DNA of 60,205 nt, taken from contig CAMWXB010000016.1 in NCBI GenBank assembly GCA_947178125.1, forward strand, positions 1 to 60,205, written 5' to 3'. Source of the DNA: an uncultured Lachnospiraceae bacterium. GTDB lineage: Bacteria > Bacillota > Clostridia > Lachnospirales > Lachnospiraceae. A program made the position numbers and the translations under genes. Below, piece after piece: positions 17,563-25,612 of the stretch. Under the pieces are notes generated by a model. It did no database searches and was not told where the DNA came from. It saw only the letters and a program-made list of their open reading frames with translations. Numbering within the stretch: the stretch's first letter is position 1; the number at the start of each line of letters is the position of its first letter.

Positions 17563-19104
17563 CTATTTGATCAGGAGAGACTTTCCTGTCATTTCCGCCG
17601 GCTGCTCCATACCCATCAACTCAATCAGGGTAGGCACGATGTCCGCCAGACATCCGCCCTCGCGCAGCTTATAGGAAGGCTCAGCATTCACGAGAATGAA
17701 CGGTACCGGATTGGTCGTATGAGCGGTAAAAGGTGTTCCCGTTTCATAATCGACCAACTGCTCCGCATTTCCATGGTCGGCACAAATGAACATCACGCCA
17801 TCCACTTCTTTGATTGCATCTACAGCCTTTCCGACACATTCATCCACCGCTTCTACCGCTTTGATTGCTGCCGCTTCCACACCGGTATGTCCGACCATAT
17901 CCGGGTTCGCAAAGTTGATGATGATTACGTCATATTCGCCGGATTTGATTGCATTTACCAGGTTGTCGCACACTTCATATGCGCTCATCTGCGGTTTCAG
18001 ATCATAAGTCGCAACATCCTTGGGAGAATTGACCAGGATTCTGTGCTCTCCCTCGTTCGGTTCTTCCACACCGCCGTTAAAGAAGAACGTAACATGCGCA
18101 TATTTTTCCGTTTCCGCGATTCTCGCCTGCTTCATATGATGTGCGGCAAGCCATTCTCCAAACGTATTCGTAACGGAAATCTTATGGAAAGCCACTTCCT
18201 TATTCGGAATCGTCGGGTCATAATCGGAAAAGCATACATAGGTCACATCCAGCCTTTTTCCTCTGTCGAAGCCCTTGAAATCATCGTCACAGAAGCTTCT
18301 TGTGATCTCTCTTGCTCTGTCCGGTCTGAAGTTAAAGAAGATAATGGAATCGCCGTCCTTGATTGTCGCAACAGGCGCGCCGTTCTTCATCACAACGGTA
18401 GGTTTTACAAATTCGTCCGTTTCTTCTCTGTCATAAGAAGCCTGAATCCCTTCCGGCGCGCTCGGCGCCTCAAGGCCTTCGCCCTTTGTCAGAGCAACAT
18501 ATGCCTTCTGCACTCTGTCATAATTGTTATCTCTGTCCATCGCATAATAACGGCCTGTCACGGTAGCTACTTCGCCGACGCCGATTTTCTTCATCTCCGC
18601 CTCTAAGTCCTCCACAAAGCCTTTCCCGCTCGCCGGAGGTGTATCACGTCCATCCAGAAATGCGTGTACATAGACTTTCGTCAGACCATTTCTTTTTGCA
18701 AGTTCCAACAAGCCGTACAAATGCGTATTGTGGCTGTGCACGCCGCCGTCCGATAAAAGCCCGTACATATGAAGGGCTGAATCGTTCTTTTTACAGTTGT
18801 TCACAGCATCTAACAAAGCCGGATTCTCAAAGAAAGTGCCATCCTGAATCTCCTTCGTGATTCTCGTAAGCTCCTGATAAACAATGCGGCCTGCGCCCAT
18901 GTTCAAATGTCCGACCTCAGAATTTCCCATCTGGCCGTCCGGAAGGCCTACCGCCATACCGCTTGCATTGCCTTTTACAAAAGGACATTCGCTCATCAGT
19001 TTGTCCATAACAGGCGTCTTCGCCTGCGCAACCGCATTCCCTTCTGTTTTTTCATTCAGGCCGTAGCCGTCTAAGATCATTAATACTGCCGGTTTCTTTC
19101 CCAT
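17563..19104 (-). CDS. gpmI: 2,3-bisphosphoglycerate-independent phosphoglycerate mutase
   Basis: Interconverts 3- and 2-phosphoglycerate using two Mn ions, one step before enolase. The alkaline-phosphatase fold motifs are clear: MILDGYGLNE, GNSEVGHLNMGAGR (catalytic serine), HAFLDGRDTPP, RPDRAREITR, NFANPDMVGHTG, and ADHGNAEQ. At 513 aa it is full length. AAAAGGAGAAG precedes the ATG. It stands alone, convergent with the beta-galactosidase gene, and is not linked to gapA-pgk-tpiA in this window. A Fur-like box lies over a probable extended -10 upstream (19137-19155). Confidence 0.96.
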   Translation of the reverse strand: MGKKPAVLMILDGYGLNEKTEGNAVAQAKTPVMDKLMSECPFVKGNASGMAVGLPDGQMGNSEVGHLNMGAGRIVYQELTRITKEIQDGTFFENPALLDAVNNCKKNDSALHMYGLLSDGGVHSHNTHLYGLLELAKRNGLTKVYVHAFLDGRDTPPASGKGFVEDLEAEMKKIGVGEVATVTGRYYAMDRDNNYDRVQKAYVALTKGEGLEAPSAPEGIQASYDREETDEFVKPTVVMKNGAPVATIKDGDSIIFFNFRPDRAREITRSFCDDDFKGFDRGKRLDVTYVCFSDYDPTIPNKEVAFHKISVTNTFGEWLAAHHMKQARIAETEKYAHVTFFFNGGVEEPNEGEHRILVNSPKDVATYDLKPQMSAYEVCDNLVNAIKSGEYDVIIINFANPDMVGHTGVEAAAIKAVEAVDECVGKAVDAIKEVDGVMFICADHGNAEQLVDYETGTPFTAHTTNPVPFILVNAEPSYKLREGGCLADIVPTLIELMGMEQPAEMTGKSLLIK

Positions 19105-19136
19105 CTTCTTCTTCTCCTTTTCTTTTATATGAACTT

Positions 19137-19155
19137 TAGAATGATTATCATTATG
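19137..19155 (-). promoter_or_regulatory. Fur-type box over the gpmI promoter
   Basis: The plus strand reads TAGAATGATTATCATTATG, 15 of 19 positions like the classical Fur box. On the minus strand TGATAATCATTCTAA fits the 7-1-7 form in 13 of 15. An extended -10 (TGGCATAAT) overlaps it. Binding is not shown; a PerR- or Zur-type protein is also possible. Confidence 0.45.
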
Positions 19156-19192
19156 CCATATTTGAAGAATGGCTCGTCAGAGACATTCTTCG

Positions 19193-19252
19193 GGGAATGA
19201 TTTAGATTTTCTCAGGCGGTGTTCTTTGGCGCCTTAGAAAATCTTCATTCCC
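19193..19252. repeat. Inverted repeat upstream of gpmI
   Basis: GGGAATGA, AGATTTTCT and AGGCG pair with CGCCT, AGAAAATCT and TCATTCCC, with single-base bulges. It could be a structured 5' region or a terminator for anything entering from the right. No gene is present between 19105 and 19555 apart from this and the palindromic element. Confidence 0.6.
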
Positions 19253-19316
19253 TATGTTACCACATCTCCTATTGATTTACAAATCATTTATGGTAAAATA
19301 AGCCTTAAAAAGCCCC

Positions 19317-19536
19317 GAGGTTACGGTTCAGCCGTCGGGCGCGGGGCATATATAGTTCCTTTGGAGGCACGCTCTCGCTCCGCGATAGATAATTTACGAA
19401 GTAAATTTTCTATTGAGCAAGTAGCGGTACTAAGTTCAAAAGCCGCAACGCGTCTTTTTCACTAAGTACCGACGCTCTTCAAGGGCCTCCTCAGGAACTA
19501 TATATGCCCCGCGCCCGACGGCTGAACCGTAACCTC
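19317..19536. repeat. 220-bp palindromic element, copy 2
   Basis: A perfect 44-bp inverted repeat (19317-19360 with 19493-19536), then a 2-nt internal loop and GGAGGC/GCCTCC. The inner core GTAGCGGTACTAAGTTCAAA...AAGTACCGAC is nearly identical to the reverse strand of 12760-12846, with an extra small hairpin (AATTTAC/GTAAATT) inserted. The outer arms differ from copy 1 yet remain perfectly self-complementary. It ends 19 bp before the metallopeptidase ATG. Confidence 0.9.
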
Positions 19537-19555
19537 TGTGAAAGAAGGACTCCTC

Positions 19556-20152
19556 ATGCAGCACATACTCCATATTTCCCATAACGGAACCGAATATACA
19601 CTTCCCTTTACGGTCGTAAAGAGCAAACGCAGGACGATGGGAATCTCCATCAACGAAGAGGGGGAAATCCTTTTCCGTGTGCCGCTTTACACAAGCGAAC
19701 GGGAAATCATGCGGATGGCGGATGAAAAAGGCCGCTGGATCATTACGCATTATCTGGAAATCTGTGCAAAGAAAAACAGCAGACCCGTTTCCGATCTGTC
19801 TGCCGTACAAAGAACTGCTTTGGAAAACCGCTATAAAGAAGCCGCCCGCTCCTATATTCCGAAACGGGTCGCCTATTATCACACGATGACCGGGGGCGTC
19901 TACCACCGCATCGCCATCCGCGACCAGAAAACGAGATGGGGAAGCTGCAGCGGCAAAGGAACCCTTTCCTTTAACTGGCGTCTGATGCTCGCCCCGCCCG
20001 CCGTTCTGGATTATGTTGTCGTGCACGAACTCTGTCATCTGACCCATATGGACCACTCGCCCGCCTTCTGGCAGGCCGTGGAAGCCATCTGCCCGGATTA
20101 CCGTGACCTGCGGAAATGGCTGAAAGAGCATGGCAATGAATTGGTTCTTTGA
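19556..20152 (+). CDS. YgjP/SprT-like M48-type metallopeptidase
   Basis: About 198 aa, of the YgjP (DUF45) metallopeptidase-like family. The zinc motif VHELCHLTHMDHSPAFW gives HExxH plus a downstream H, and the preceding RDQKTRWGSCSGKGTLSFNW is the diagnostic family block. No signal or membrane segment. The substrate is unknown. I chose the ATG at 19556, which has AAGGAC upstream, over an in-frame GTG at 19538 that has no ribosome binding site and begins inside the spacer after the palindromic element. It is alone on the plus strand, convergent with the DEAD-box gene. Confidence 0.88.
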   Translation: MQHILHISHNGTEYTLPFTVVKSKRRTMGISINEEGEILFRVPLYTSEREIMRMADEKGRWIITHYLEICAKKNSRPVSDLSAVQRTALENRYKEAARSYIPKRVAYYHTMTGGVYHRIAIRDQKTRWGSCSGKGTLSFNWRLMLAPPAVLDYVVVHELCHLTHMDHSPAFWQAVEAICPDYRDLRKWLKEHGNELVL

Positions 20153-20180
20153 CCTCTCTCAGCCTGCAATTTTTAACCTT

Positions 20181-21860
20181 CTATTTCTGCTTTTTCGTCT
20201 TGATGCGAAGCGTGGCATATCTGCTGTTCCGGTCGGCGCTGCTCCTGTCATAGCCGCGGCCGCCTCTGCCTTTATCCGATCTGTCTCTGTCGGAACCTCT
20301 TCCGTCTGTGCGGTTCCTTCTGCCGCCGTCTCTATCGAACCGGCTCCTGTCGGATTTCTCTTTGTCCGCACCGCCCCTGCCGAATCTATCCCTGCCAGCG
20401 CCGTTTCTGCCAGACTTATCTTTTCCCGCACCGCCGTTTCGTCCTTTTCTCCCCTTGGTCATCCACTCTAACGGAGAACGTTCCGGTTTAATATCTTCAA
20501 TCTCATCTCCCAGCTTCATCTTCATAAAAGCAGCGGCATACTGCAATGCGCTGTATGCTCCGAGGGCACTTCTTTCTTCTACGAATTGCAGTGCCTTTTC
20601 AATATTCTGCTCCCGGATGACCATTTCTGCTTCCCGCAGAATCTTATCCGCTTTTCTCTCCGTAATATCAGCCGCGGAGGGAATCTTTCTTTCCCGTATC
20701 TTCGTATGACAAATCCGTTCAATCTCGCGCAGTTTCTGAATTTCCCGCCGCGTTACCAGCGTGAAGGAACGGCCCGTTCTGCCCGCCCGGCCGGTACGGC
20801 CGATACGATGCACATAATACTCGATATCTTCCGGCACGTCATAGTTAAATACCGCCTCCACATTATCGACGTCGATACCCCTTGCCGCAACATCGGTAGC
20901 GATCAGGACCGCGGCTCGGCCGCCCTTAAAAAGATTCATGACCGTATCGCGCTGATTCTGGGAAAGGTCGCCGTGCAGCCCCTCCACTTCATATCCTCTC
21001 GCTTTCAAATGTTCCGTCAGTTCATCCACCATCCGCTTTGTATTACAGAAGATCAGCGCACGGGCAGGATCATAATAGTCCATCAGACGGCACAGCACTT
21101 CTTCCTTATCCTGATGCCGCACCATATAATAAGCCTGTTTGATCAGCGGTATGGTCACTTCCTTCGGCGTCATCTTCAAAAAGACCGCATCTTTTTGGTA
21201 CTTCTTCGTAATTTCCAGAATCGGCTTGGGCATTGTCGCCGAAAAGAGACCCGTCTGCCGCTCTTCCGGCATTTCTTTCAAAATCGTTTCGATATCCTCG
21301 CGGAAGCCCATATTCAGCATTTCGTCCGCCTCGTCCAGTACGACCGTATGCACCTGTTCCATTTTGATCGTATGCCGGCGCATATGGTCCATGACACGTC
21401 CGGGCGTACCGACGATGATCTGAACGCCGCCTTTCAGATTCCTGATCTGTCTGACAATATCCTGACCGCCATAAATGGGAAGTACCTTGATTCCGTGCAG
21501 ATATTTGGCAAATTTACGAAGTTCATCCGCCGCCTGCATGGCAAGTTCTCTCGTCGGGCACAAAATGACTGCCTGCAGACCCTTATTCTCCGGGTCGATC
21601 TTTTCCAGAATGGGGATTCCGAACGCCGCCGTTTTCCCCGTACCGGTCTGCGCCTGTCCGATCACATCTTTTCCCGACAAAAAAACGGGAATCGCCTGCT
21701 CCTGAATCGGCGTCATATGCTCAAATCCCATCTCTTCCACCGCATGAACGATCCGCTCATCGATACCGGAATCCCGATAGGTAAGTACCGCCTCATTTCC
21801 GTCTTTCCCGCTTTCCACATCGTTCTTCGTTTCCATGTTCATTTCCTGATCTTTACTCAA
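20181..21860 (-). CDS. DEAD-box RNA helicase with RGD-rich tail
   Basis: ATP-dependent RNA helicase of the CshA/DeaD type, acting in RNA decay, ribosome assembly or cold growth. Motifs: Q motif (FEHMTPIQEQAIPV), I AQTGTGKT, Ia PTRELAMQ, II DEAD, III SAT, V ATDVAARGID, VI YVHRIGRTGRAG. From about residue 470 to the end it has a long basic tail rich in Arg, Gly, Asp and Ser, as found in cold-shock helicases, probably for RNA binding. The start is a TTG at 21860 with GAGG 9 bp upstream; an ATG six codons later is an alternative. Monocistronic as far as seen. Confidence 0.94.
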   Translation of the reverse strand: MSKDQEMNMETKNDVESGKDGNEAVLTYRDSGIDERIVHAVEEMGFEHMTPIQEQAIPVFLSGKDVIGQAQTGTGKTAAFGIPILEKIDPENKGLQAVILCPTRELAMQAADELRKFAKYLHGIKVLPIYGGQDIVRQIRNLKGGVQIIVGTPGRVMDHMRRHTIKMEQVHTVVLDEADEMLNMGFREDIETILKEMPEERQTGLFSATMPKPILEITKKYQKDAVFLKMTPKEVTIPLIKQAYYMVRHQDKEEVLCRLMDYYDPARALIFCNTKRMVDELTEHLKARGYEVEGLHGDLSQNQRDTVMNLFKGGRAAVLIATDVAARGIDVDNVEAVFNYDVPEDIEYYVHRIGRTGRAGRTGRSFTLVTRREIQKLREIERICHTKIRERKIPSAADITERKADKILREAEMVIREQNIEKALQFVEERSALGAYSALQYAAAFMKMKLGDEIEDIKPERSPLEWMTKGRKGRNGGAGKDKSGRNGAGRDRFGRGGADKEKSDRSRFDRDGGRRNRTDGRGSDRDRSDKGRGGRGYDRSSADRNSRYATLRIKTKKQK

Positions 21861-21923
21861 ATTCCTTTACCTCTATCCTTTCTTATAACAATATCATATC
21901 AATATCAAATATCTGTCAAATAA

Positions 21924-22583
21924 TCAAGACAGCAGCCAGCGGATTCCCTTTGCAATCCGCTCCGGCACCTGCTTAAAATGATTTCCCTGATTCATCTCCA
22001 AAATGGTATGAATACCGTCCCCTCGGAACTTTTCCTCTATCTGTCTTGTGCGCACGAAAACAGTCTGCATGATTCCTCGTGCAGATGACGCTTCCTTATC
22101 TCCTAATGAAAAATAGATTTTATCGGGATTACGTCTGACCACATGTTTTTCCACATACGCAGAAAACCCGCTATACCATAGCGAGCCCGATATAGAACCG
22201 ATCCCATCAAAAAGAGGGGTATGATAAACTGCATAGACTGCAAATAACGCGCCAAGTGAATATCCTGCCAGATACCGTTTCTCAGGCATCCATAAAAAGG
22301 TCTGTTCCGCCGCTGGTATAAGCTGTCCGGTAAGCGTTTCCAGATAATCCGCCGCGCCTCCTGCAAAAGCTTCTCCCCCGGCAAAGACCTTTTCATGCGG
22401 CCAGGGTGACAGTTCTCTGTTCCAGTCGATTCCCTCTATGGAGACCAACGCAAAGTTCTGATCTGTCAGTTTCCAGACAGATTCCGCTTCCCCCGCCGCA
22501 GTATGTAAATAAACCACCTGCTTTACTTCTTTGTTTTCCGGCAAATAGCAATTCAGTCTGTATTGCCCTAATGTGATAAACAT
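21924..22583 (-). CDS. Alpha/beta-hydrolase esterase of the esterase D/Fes type
   Basis: A 219-aa cytosolic protein. The nucleophile elbow GYSLGALFA, the following GSISGSLWY and the late histidine in MNQGNHFKQVPERI are the serine, structural and histidine elements of the putative esterase family (PF00756) that includes esterase D and enterobactin esterase. The aspartate is probably in FSLGDKEAS. The substrate cannot be told. It overlaps the 3' end of the mecA-like gene by 16 bp, so the two are translated from one mRNA. Confidence 0.8.
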   Translation of the reverse strand: MFITLGQYRLNCYLPENKEVKQVVYLHTAAGEAESVWKLTDQNFALVSIEGIDWNRELSPWPHEKVFAGGEAFAGGAADYLETLTGQLIPAAEQTFLWMPEKRYLAGYSLGALFAVYAVYHTPLFDGIGSISGSLWYSGFSAYVEKHVVRRNPDKIYFSLGDKEASSARGIMQTVFVRTRQIEEKFRGDGIHTILEMNQGNHFKQVPERIAKGIRWLLS

Positions 22584-23236
22584 ATTTTTCTAAGTGTCGA
22601 GACCGCCCTGTCTTTGATCAGGCATTCTCCATGCTCCTCCAGATAGAGAAGCTTTTCCGCTGATGGCGCAAGAAGTTTGGAGAACTCGACCGCCTGTGCG
22701 CTGATCTTATTAAAATTCTTCTTGGAAAGCCGCTGCTTCTCCACCACCAGGTAATAAGTATCCTTCAGACTGTACAAATGGCTCCTGACTGATAATTCCG
22801 CAGGCACTGCCGCACAATACCGCATGGTGTGATTCATGGAAGCAAAAACGAATATCCGGCAGGTATCTTCCAGTTCCTTCGACTTCTTTCCTTCTTTTCC
22901 CGCAATTGCCTTCGCCGCTTCTTTGATGCTCTCCGGGTCAAACCCCGACAGCACTTCTTTAATATGTTCCAGCATGTTCTGAAAACCGGCAATCCCTTCA
23001 TCCGAAAAGGTAATGACCAGTCCTTCGTCCCGAATCGGCGTGATCTGCATCGCAATATTGTCTCCGTTCAGATGATAACCGACTTCGTCATGGGCCCGTT
23101 CCACAACGTCCCGCAAAAATCCTTCTCCTTTTTCATTCCGTTCAAAAATATCCGAAAGCGTTAATCCATACTCTTCCATATCCTCTTCCGAAATAATGCA
23201 CTGAACGGTCGCTTCATTAATTTTCTTATATTTCAT
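22568..23236 (-). CDS. mecA: MecA-like adaptor protein
   Basis: A 222-aa protein with the MecA plan: an N-terminal substrate-binding domain (MKYKKINEATVQCIISEEDM), an acidic linker, and a C-terminal ClpC-binding domain (IFVFASMNHTMRYCAAVP, SLYSLKDTYYLVVEK, EHGECLIKDRAVSTL). MecA proteins deliver substrates such as competence or sporulation regulators to the ClpCP protease. GGGGATAA precedes the ATG. It is first in a two-gene unit with the esterase. Confidence 0.85.
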   Translation of the reverse strand: MKYKKINEATVQCIISEEDMEEYGLTLSDIFERNEKGEGFLRDVVERAHDEVGYHLNGDNIAMQITPIRDEGLVITFSDEGIAGFQNMLEHIKEVLSGFDPESIKEAAKAIAGKEGKKSKELEDTCRIFVFASMNHTMRYCAAVPAELSVRSHLYSLKDTYYLVVEKQRLSKKNFNKISAQAVEFSKLLAPSAEKLLYLEEHGECLIKDRAVSTLRKICLSH

Positions 23237-23464
23237 TTATCCCCAGCTACTTTCTGTCTGTGTTTTTGTTTCAAATAAACTGCGACTCAAAATGCCTGTA
23301 TCGGCATCTCCCTGCGTACAGTATAACACAGAAAGAAAAAATGTGAAAGAGGTTATTACAGCAATGTCAGGAATTGGCATCGCGCAGAAAGGCAGATGAT
23401 TGTCCGTTAAGATAACCGCTGCCATAGGTATATCCCCATATTTCATTTCATTAAATTGATTCTG

Positions 23465-23965
23465 CTAATTATAATAATCATCTGGATCACCATATTTCCA
23501 AATGGCTTTGTTCAACTCGTCATCACTTAAATTTCTCATAAATAACCAGTTTTCCTCATACATATAATGAGGGTATCTTAACCTCGTTCTCACAAAAGTA
23601 TTTTTTACATATAAGGCTATATGTTCATCGTATTGTTCCACTTTTTCAGTAAATTTGAGGCTGTATAAAAGAGAATTCCAAGCAAGGAACAAAACAAGAA
23701 AGATAGCTGCAACAACAGATATTGCTATTGCGATATTTTTAACCCATCCACTCAAAAGTATTTTTAATCGCCTTGATAATAAGCATACTCCTATAATCAA
23801 TGCACCTTGCCAAAGCAAACACAAGATTGAAACAATTTTAATCGCTGTATCAGGAATATAATACCAACCGTCAGCCAGCAGTTTTTCGCCTGCAAAGAAA
23901 AGAATTGTAATGAATACAAGTACACTAAATACTGATAATAGTATATATTTTTTATTCGATTCCAT
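23465..23965 (-). CDS. Small membrane protein of unknown function
   Basis: A 166-aa protein with three hydrophobic segments: about residues 8-26 (LLSVFSVLVFITILFFAG), 42-64, and 75-97 (IAIAISVVAAIFLVLFLAW), followed by a soluble C-terminus of about 65 residues rich in Tyr, Arg and Asp. No family recognised. Its ATG lies inside the end of the upstream small gene (14-bp overlap). Both are clearly richer in A+T than the genes around them, suggesting acquisition from elsewhere. Confidence 0.65.
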   Translation of the reverse strand: MESNKKYILLSVFSVLVFITILFFAGEKLLADGWYYIPDTAIKIVSILCLLWQGALIIGVCLLSRRLKILLSGWVKNIAIAISVVAAIFLVLFLAWNSLLYSLKFTEKVEQYDEHIALYVKNTFVRTRLRYPHYMYEENWLFMRNLSDDELNKAIWKYGDPDDYYN

Positions 23966-24164
23966 AAATGCTATGTACTCCTTTCCCCAATTGCATATAT
24001 TTCATTTTAGCTGAATGAATTACCAACATTGGCTCATTTTCAAGTTCCGCTTTTGTATAGTATTTCTTATCTATTTCAAACAACGGTTCAATCTTATAAT
24101 TCAGTATTTCTACATATATACTATCACCCAAAAAATGAATATGCAATGTTCCACTGTTTCCCAT
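23952..24164 (-). CDS. Hypothetical 70-aa protein, possibly 5'-truncated
   Basis: Encodes MGNSGTLHIHFLGDSIYVEI... with a plausible beta-rich start and no membrane segment. It overlaps the next gene by 14 bp. There is no good Shine-Dalgarno before the ATG, and another frame just upstream reads QAELDFDYTDDEW with coding-like content up to about 24200. The real gene could therefore be longer and frameshifted near 24165. No family recognised. Confidence 0.45.
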   Translation of the reverse strand: MGNSGTLHIHFLGDSIYVEILNYKIEPLFEIDKKYYTKAELENEPMLVIHSAKMKYMQLGKGVHSIYGIE

Positions 24165-24305
24165 TCATCATCAGTATAATCAAAATCTAATTCTGCCTGC
24201 ATAGAAAAAAGGGAACAAAAGGAAGTAAGACAAGGACTAAAATCCGCAAAATCGAAATCTTTTATAGCTTTTGTCGGCAGAGTCGATGCAGGCAACAAGT
24301 CTACC

Positions 24306-24343
24306 GAAAGTATCTCCTATTTCAGACAGATAGGAGTACTTTC
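24306..24343. repeat. Hairpin in the 24.2-24.4 kb gap
   Basis: GAAAGTATCTCCTAT pairs with ATAGGAGTACTTTC around a 9-nt loop, with one bulged base. No T-run on either side. The rest of 24165-24450 shows nothing I can identify. Confidence 0.5.
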
Positions 24344-24450
24344 CCCCTTCAGAAAAAAGAACCGGGCGCCGATAATTATATATATAAGAACAGCAATCTA
24401 ACCTAAATATAAGATACAAGCCGCGAAGCGGCGGAAAGCGGGGAATAAGA

Positions 24451-24702
24451 ATGGTCACGACAATGATATCGGAAATGCAGCAGGTAGTAGATTCCATGGA
24501 ATATGCCGTAAAGATGCGCAGTCAGGCAAGAGCCGAGCGCAGAGCCGAAGAAGCCGAGCAGGAGAAAAAAGCTTTTCTGGAAAAACTGCGGCTTGCCGAA
24601 GCGACCAAGACAGAACTGGACAGTCAGGCATCGAAAGCCAAGGGCACACAGGATGCCGTTGTCAGAGACCAGCTGATGGGACTTTTAATGGCCGGATTTT
24701 AA
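24451..24702 (+). CDS. Small coiled-coil protein of unknown function
   Basis: An 83-aa, highly charged protein. Residues 20-65 (RSQARAERRAEEAEQEKK and on) are almost certainly a continuous helix or coiled coil, and the tail ends DQLMGLLMAGF. GCGGGGAA lies a few bases before the ATG. It lies between AT-rich hypotheticals on the other strand and the ribU riboswitch, which has its own promoter starting two bases after this gene's stop. No family recognised. The style resembles the 34604-35221 product but I see no clear homology. Confidence 0.6.
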   Translation: MVTTMISEMQQVVDSMEYAVKMRSQARAERRAEEAEQEKKAFLEKLRLAEATKTELDSQASKAKGTQDAVVRDQLMGLLMAGF

Positions 24703-24703
24703 G

Positions 24704-24732
24704 TTGACAAATAAAATCCACATTGCTATACT
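24704..24732 (+). promoter_or_regulatory. Promoter of the FMN riboswitch-ribU transcript
   Basis: TTGACA (24704-24709), 17 bp, TATACT (24727-24732), about 30 bp before the aptamer. Confidence 0.85.
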
Positions 24733-24760
24733 ATTGTAAACAACCGAATAACGATAATGT

Positions 24761-24900
24761 CTTCAGGGCAGGGTGACTCTTATCGGATAACAGCAATCCG
24801 ATAAGCCAGAATTCCCGATCGGCGGTGACAGTCCGCGGGCACGAAAGTGCGGGGGCCGGTGAAATTCCGGTACCGACGGTATAGTCCGGATTAAAGAAGG
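24761..24900 (+). promoter_or_regulatory. FMN riboswitch (RFN element)
   Basis: All conserved RFN blocks appear in order: CTTCAGGGCAGGGTG, TTCCCGATCGGCGGT, AGTCCGCG, GGGCCGGTGAAATTCCGG, TACCGACGGTATAGTCCGGA and the closing AAAGAAGG that pairs with the first block. The variable arm (TTATCGGA...TCCGATAA) is long and well paired. It precedes ribU by 150 bp, with a terminator between. Confidence 0.97.
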
Positions 24901-24992
24901 TGTGTTGAAATGTCAGAGCAATCTGACTTTTTACGCTCTTTTTTTATCCATTTTACAACTGCTCTGTTGGCATTTTTGACACACCTGAAAAT

Positions 24993-25035
24993 AACACCTG
25001 AAAGGCATTTTCCGCTTTCAGGTGTTAATTTTTTT
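24993..25035 (+). terminator. Riboswitch-controlled terminator before ribU
   Basis: AACACCTGAAAG (24993-25004) pairs perfectly with CTTTCAGGTGTT (25015-25026), followed by a T-run to 25035. A second copy of the 5' arm, ACACCTGAAA, lies at 24981-24990 and could pair with the same 3' arm. Confidence 0.9.
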
Positions 25036-25050
25036 CAGGAGGTATTACAA

Positions 25051-25590
25051 ATGAACCAAAGAACCAGAAAAATCACAACCGTGGGAATGCTCTGCGCCCT
25101 CGCCTACATCGCCGTAGCCTTCGGGCGCATCCCGCTCGTACTCTTTTTAAAGTACGATCCGAAAGACGTCGTCATCACGTTCGGCGGCCTGCTCTTCGGC
25201 CCGCTCACTTCTTTTGTCATGGCGTTTGTCGTATCTTTTATCGAGATGCTGACCATCAGCGATAAGGGCCTTTTGGGCTTTCTCATGAACGTCCTTTCGA
25301 GCTGCTCTTTTGCCTGCATGGCGGCGTTCATCTATCGCAAAAAGCGTTGTTTTTCCGGTGCCGTCATCGGGCTTCTTTGCGGCTGTCTCTGTATGGCTGC
25401 GGTCATGCTGTTGTGGAATTATTTCATCGCCCCGATTTACATGGGAATGCCGCGGGAAGCGGTCGCCGAATTGCTGCTCCCCGCTTTTCTGCCTTTTAAT
25501 CTGATCAAAGGCGGCATCAATACGGCAGTCACACTGCTGCTCTATAAGCCAGCCTTTCTGCGCTTACAGCAGCGCCACACCATCGAATGA
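25051..25590 (+). CDS. ribU: RibU, riboflavin-specific S component of an ECF transporter
   Basis: A 179-aa membrane protein with about six hydrophobic segments. MLCALAYIAVAFGRIPLV, FLKYDPKDVVITFGGLLFGP and NYFIAPIYMG are characteristic of RibU. It binds riboflavin and works with an energising module (EcfA, EcfA', EcfT) encoded elsewhere. The start is ATG 25051 with AGGAGG at 25038-25043. The frame is open back to an ATG at 24910, across the terminator, but that extension is not RibU-like. FMN made from imported riboflavin should switch the gene off through the upstream riboswitch. Confidence 0.93.
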   Translation: MNQRTRKITTVGMLCALAYIAVAFGRIPLVLFLKYDPKDVVITFGGLLFGPLTSFVMAFVVSFIEMLTISDKGLLGFLMNVLSSCSFACMAAFIYRKKRCFSGAVIGLLCGCLCMAAVMLLWNYFIAPIYMGMPREAVAELLLPAFLPFNLIKGGINTAVTLLLYKPAFLRLQQRHTIE

Positions 25591-25612
25591 CCGTCCGCCG
25601 CCGCGGCTGTCC

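Noticed and set aside
20586..21923. 445-codon plus-strand frame opposite the DEAD-box gene
   Set aside because: Long only because of codon bias in the helicase gene; no domain and no ribosome binding site.
23237..23446. 69-codon minus-strand frame before mecA
   Set aside because: No family resemblance, irregular composition, no Shine-Dalgarno, and it ends exactly where the mecA leader lies; probably non-coding.
24110..24298. 62-codon minus-strand frame overlapping the 70-aa gene
   Set aside because: No ribosome binding site and only its last third looks coding; kept as a possible frameshift note, not as a gene.
24910..25050. N-terminal extension of RibU
   Set aside because: The extra residues are encoded by the riboswitch platform and are unlike RibU; ATG 25051 has the AGGAGG site.
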